Below are positions 59,956-64,000 of a stretch of 64,000 bases of DNA, one piece after another. A model generated the notes under the pieces. The model did not search any database and was not told the DNA's origin. It saw only the letters and a list, made by a program, of their open reading frames with translations. Origin of the DNA: Anoplopoma fimbria (lineage: Eukaryota > Chordata > Actinopteri > Perciformes > Anoplopomatidae); contig NC_072449.1 of NCBI RefSeq assembly GCF_027596085.1, positions 21,326,334 to 21,390,333 on the forward strand. The letters are read 5' to 3'. Numbering within the stretch: position 1 is the first letter of the stretch; each line of letters opens with the position of its first letter. Position numbers and translations under genes: made by a program.

Positions 59956-61189
59956 AGCCCCCCCCCAATTAGTCCCTTTCCCGCGGTGGCAATAGATCTA
60001 TCATTAATCCTTTAATTTACTATACAATGATACAAATGATGAATTAATTAGTTTCAAATAACACAGGGAGAGACTGTGATTTCCTATAAAAATATACTGA
60101 CACTACTCTAACCGATAAATCTAAAATATAACCATTCGGAGTGTTATCCAACACGAACTCTTGATCACATTCGGAGAAGTCAGTTTCCTACTTTGTGCAG
60201 CGTTGTCCTGATGACAGCCTTGGGCTCAGCTGGTTATTGCTGCTCCAATGGGGTCAACACACGGCTTTCCAGCGGTTGTTGATTCCCGTTGGGAAGCGAT
60301 AATTGCCGTTTGACAGAGTGCAGAAACGGTAGTTCTCAGCTGTCCTTGGATGTCCAACAAGTGGACTGGCAAAAGTCTCTGAAGTTCACACACTGATGTT
60401 GCAAAGTGAACTAGAAAGCGGCCTACGGTATTGCCAAGCGCTTCAGGTCTTGATCCGCAGCAGCAGGTTCTTTATCCGACGAGGAGTATGAGCCGCAACT
60501 ACTCGTTGTATACTTAAAATGAATCTCGTTTGGTCGATTGACAGTTATTAAAGTTGATATCTCACGAGGGTTAACGGACATACACTAAATCAAAATAAGG
60601 CTTGCTCCAAAATGAATAAACTATAAGATGCTCAAAAGGAGTTAAGAAGAAAAAGCATAAGAAAATAACTGCGATTCTCGAATAAAAATAAAGGGAGTGT
60701 GTATGAATTACATTACATTACAGTCATTTAGCGTCTGCTAATGTAATGTAATGAAGCTCCATAAACCAAACAATACGCACAACAAACACGAAAAGAAACG
60801 CGACAAAGGAAATGTCAACAGTTTTATCAACCCTGGGTGGGTGTCAACTAGAGGCGGGGTGAGGTGGTAACTAATGATACCTCTCCGCAGCTATTTCAAG
60901 TTTATTTGTCTCTTAATATTGGCGTACTCTTGCTTAGTAAATTAACTTATCTAACATCTTAAATGAATAAGTCACATACTTTCCCCCACTATGGACAATG
61001 ATAATAAACCTTACACACGTATAGACTTGTATGTACACAAAAATGACATTTTAGTTACACATAGTTAATGCACAGGATTTAACAAAGATAATACAGTCAC
61101 AAAAATGTGCATCTGTCATGTGACTTACTAGCGTGTAAACATTTTATCTCTCACGGTCCTTCAGAAGATATAGATCTTACAACCGATTG
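59956..61189. repeat. Array spacer block A, unit 6
   Basis: Poly-C tract then conserved spacer. It carries a private insertion of about 46 bp at about 60708-60753 with inverted ATTACATTACATTA arms. Confidence 0.65.
60708..60753. repeat. Small palindromic insertion unique to unit 6
   Basis: The other units read GTATGAAGCTCC. Here ATTACATTACATTACAGTCA...TAATGTAATGTAAT is inserted after GTATGA, forming a hairpin. It resembles the end of a common fish repeat (ACATTACAGTCATTTAG), perhaps a transposon remnant. Confidence 0.6.
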
Positions 61190-61218
61190 TCGCTAGATGG
61201 CACTGTGGTCCCACAGTG
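61190..61218 (+). promoter_or_regulatory. CTCF-like site plus palindrome, unit 6
   Basis: Identical 15-mer at 61190-61204 and the overlapping perfect palindrome. Confidence 0.4.
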
Positions 61219-61224
61219 TTTCTA

Positions 61225-62576
61225 TCTGTCTAATTGTGCCATGACTATGGCTCTGTCATCTAACAATCAAGACCATCTTCCATGATTACGGTTCTGACTT
61301 ATATTAATATAGGCCGCTGTGCCATGACTATGTATCTGTCATCTATCAATCCAGGCCGACGTGCCATGACTGTATCTGTCATCTATCAATCCAGGCTGCC
61401 GTGCCATGACTATGTATCTGTCATCTTCAATCCAGGCTGCCGTGCCATGACTATGTATCTTTCATCCGTCAATCCAGGCCGCCGTGCCATGACTATGTAT
61501 CTGTCATCTTCTAATCCATGATGCAGTGCCATGACTGTCCATCTCTCTGTATATTTGTCTGTCTGGCTATCTATCCCATCAAACTATCTATCCATGTAAC
61601 CATCTAGCCCATCGTGCCCTGACTATGTATCTGTCATCTATCTATCCAGGCCGCCATGCCCTGATTATGTATCTGTCTCTCTACCTATTTATCTATAGCC
61701 CTGAATATGGATCCTTAATTTATCCATCCGAGCCGCCGTGCCCTTTCTATGGATCCATCCTCTATCAATCGAGGCCGCCGCGCCATGATTATGTATCTGT
61801 TATCAATCAATCTGGGCCGCCTTGCTATGACTATGGCTCTGTCATCTATTAATTCAGACAGCCGCGCCATGATTATGTATCCGTCATTGATCAATCCAGG
61901 CTGCCTTGCCATGAACATCCATTCATCTGAATATCGGTCTGTCTGGCTATCTATCTACCCCATCTAGGCCATCTATCCATCTAACCATTGTGCGGTGACT
62001 ACGGTTATGTCATCTAACCATCCACCCCATCGGGCCCTGACTATGGCACTGTCATCTAACCATCTAGCCCATCGTGCCCTGACTATGGCACTGTCATCTA
62101 ACCATCTAGCCCATCATGCCCTGACTATGGATCTGTCATCTATCCATCCGGGACGCCGTGCCCTGACTATGGATCCAAAATCTATCCATCCGGGCAGCCG
62201 TGCCCTGACTATGGATCCCTCATTTATCCATCCAAGCTGCCGTGCCATGACTATTTATCTGTCATCTATCAATCCAGGCTGCCGTGCCATGAACATCCAT
62301 CCATCTGTATATTTGTCTGTCTGGCTATCCACCCCATCTAGGCTATCTATCCATCTAACCATCTAGCCCATCGTGCCGTGACTATGTATCTCTGTCTCTA
62401 CCTATCGATCTATAGCCCTTACCATAGATCCATAATCTATCCATCTGGGCTGCCGTGCCCTGACTATCGATCCTTAATTTATCCATCCGAGCCGCCGTGC
62501 CCTGTCTATGGATCCATCCACTATCAATCAAGGCCGCTGTGCCATGATAACCGATCTGTCATCTATCAATCCGGGA
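61225..62576. repeat. 42-bp minisatellite, unit 6
   Basis: About 1.35 kb. The TCTAACCATCTAGCCCAT subarray is at about 61995-62130. ORFs here are 14-residue repeats. Confidence 0.9.
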
Positions 62577-63308
62577 TGTAACGGGTGTGGTAAAGACCCA
62601 AAAGCAGTACGACGGACACATGGAGTAGTAGGAAGAAGCATTATTCCAGGCAGTACACACAATAGCAAACCAGTCTCGGATCGACTCACGTGGAGAATCC
62701 GAGAGAACTCCTCCGAGGCCGCAGAGTCAGAATCCTCAGCCGGATGGGTGGCAGGGGTCTGGAGGAGGGAATCCTCGAAGGCTGAGGCAAGGCGGACAGG
62801 CAGAACCCCTCTGGGGAGCGAACAGGAGGACGACCAGGCTGACCGGGCTTCTCTGGAGGTCGGCCACGTGGACGGGGCTCTCGAGGCTGATGGATCCTCT
62901 CTGGAGGCTGGGCAGGGGGCTCTGGAGGCTGGGCAGGGTGCTCTCGAGACTGAGATTCTTGGACAGGGGGCTCTCGAGACTGAGGTTCTTGGACAGGGGG
63001 CTCTCGAGACTGAGGTTCTTGGAGGGGGCTCGGACCTGGAGCTCGACATGGTCTCTCAGAGGCAGCCCAGTGGAACGCTGCCCATCCGGGAAGGGACCCG
63101 GGGGGACCCGGGCGCCGATGGGACCGGAGGTGCAGGCGTCGGCCAGGGCGCCGACAGGACAGGAGTCGGCCGTGGCGCCGACGGACGACAGGAGTCGGCC
63201 GGGCGCCGACGGGACAGGAGACGGCCGGGGCACCGACGGGACAAGAGTAGGTGGGGGCACGGCCAGGGCGCCGACGGGACAGGAGTCGGCTGGGGCGCCG
63301 ACGTGACA
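62577..63308 (-). mobile_element. LTR-like insertion, unit 6
   Basis: TGTAACGGGTGTGG at the left and ACGTGACA at the right give TG...CA termini on the minus strand (about 732 bp). It keeps three 30-bp repeats and several 27-bp GCCGACGGGACAGGAGTCGG-type repeats. Confidence 0.5.
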
Positions 63309-64000
63309 GGCGGGCCTTGACTATGTATCCATCATGTATCCATCAGGGGTTATGCCCCGAGTATGGATCTGTAATCTATTATTCCAGGCCGCAGTGCCAT
63401 GGCTATAGATCCGTCATTTATCAATCCAGGCCATGTGTATGGATCTTTTCTTAAGATTTTAGTGCACTGAAAATCAGGACAACATGCCATTAGCTAAATG
63501 GCATGTTCACTTTGAACATCATCAGATCATGATTTTAATCTTGATACTTTTTTTCTAAAGATTCATTTGTCAGAGAATCAACGGTATCTAAAAAAAAAAA
63601 ATTGAGCAAACTTGTCGGAATGTACATTTTTTGAGATTACATTTAGATTCAAGGCTCTAGCCAGCTAGAGAGCTGCAGCACTGAGCTTTGGCTTCAGTTA
63701 GCAGAAGACGAAATATTAGCAATATTTTCTCTCTTTCTTTGAACGCTTTGCCGATATTGACATTTGTATTTTGGTTGGGTTGTTTAGGTTTATACTTGAG
63801 GAGTGAGATTAGTTCGGGTAAGGGTAAGAATATCAAAGTAAGCCAATCGGAGGCAGAGTAAGTTTGGTCACTCTAGCTAAAACCAAGAGTGTTAAAGGGA
63901 CGTATACATGGATCTGCAATTGTTGAACCCCCAATAGGAATGCCCTCTGAAATGACCTGTGATTGACAAGTCTCCAGTCACTGGCTACATTTCCTAAAGT
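63309..64000. repeat. Array spacer block B, unit 6 (runs off the window)
   Basis: Collinear with 52550-53225, which leads into the gene 5 3' flank. No gene within the window. Confidence 0.6.

Overview
The window looks like a stretch of a ray-finned fish genome, probably a spiny-rayed (percomorph-type) teleost. It has intron-containing class C receptor genes of the V2R/OlfC (olfactory receptor class C) family, tRNA-derived SINEs, a Tc1-type MITE, Ty3/gypsy-like LTR pieces and dispersed repeats of the kind common in percomorph spacers. There are no operons, CRISPR arrays or bacterial-style genes.

Layout. Bases 2-388 (+) are the 3' end of a separate OlfC gene that enters from the left. Bases 389-7600 are mostly non-coding. 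They hold a possible orphan first coding exon (1921-2001), diverged tandem duplications, two SINEs, four 15-nt microexon-like cassettes, an LTR fragment and a MITE, and they end in a 32-bp minisatellite. From about 7.66 kb to the right edge the window is a large tandem array. Each unit (9.3 to 13.0 kb between successive stop codons) has a conserved spacer, an invariant CTCF-like 15-mer, a 42-bp minisatellite carrying a reverse-strand LTR-like insertion, a second conserved spacer, and one OlfC gene on the minus strand. Five genes are complete in the window: 11773-16979, 24807-30025, 34098-39305, 43962-49159 and 54341-59557. A sixth unit begins at about 59.96 kb, and its gene should lie just past the right edge.

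Gene structure. I rebuilt eleven coding exons per gene from splice sites and reading frame. The sums are exact multiples of three: 3039 nt (1012 aa) for gene 1 and 3048 nt (1015 aa) for genes 2, 4 and 5. Gene 3 has a 4-bp frameshifting insertion and is probably a pseudogene. Each protein has a signal peptide, a Venus-flytrap ligand-binding domain, a nine-cysteine domain and seven transmembrane segments. Two features set these genes apart from the usual six-exon V2R/OlfC plan: five extra introns, two of them inside the normally uninterrupted 7TM exon, and an insertion of about 85 charged residues in the ligand-binding domain. The receptors would be expected to detect amino-acid-like odorants in olfactory neurons, but that is inferred from the family and not shown here.
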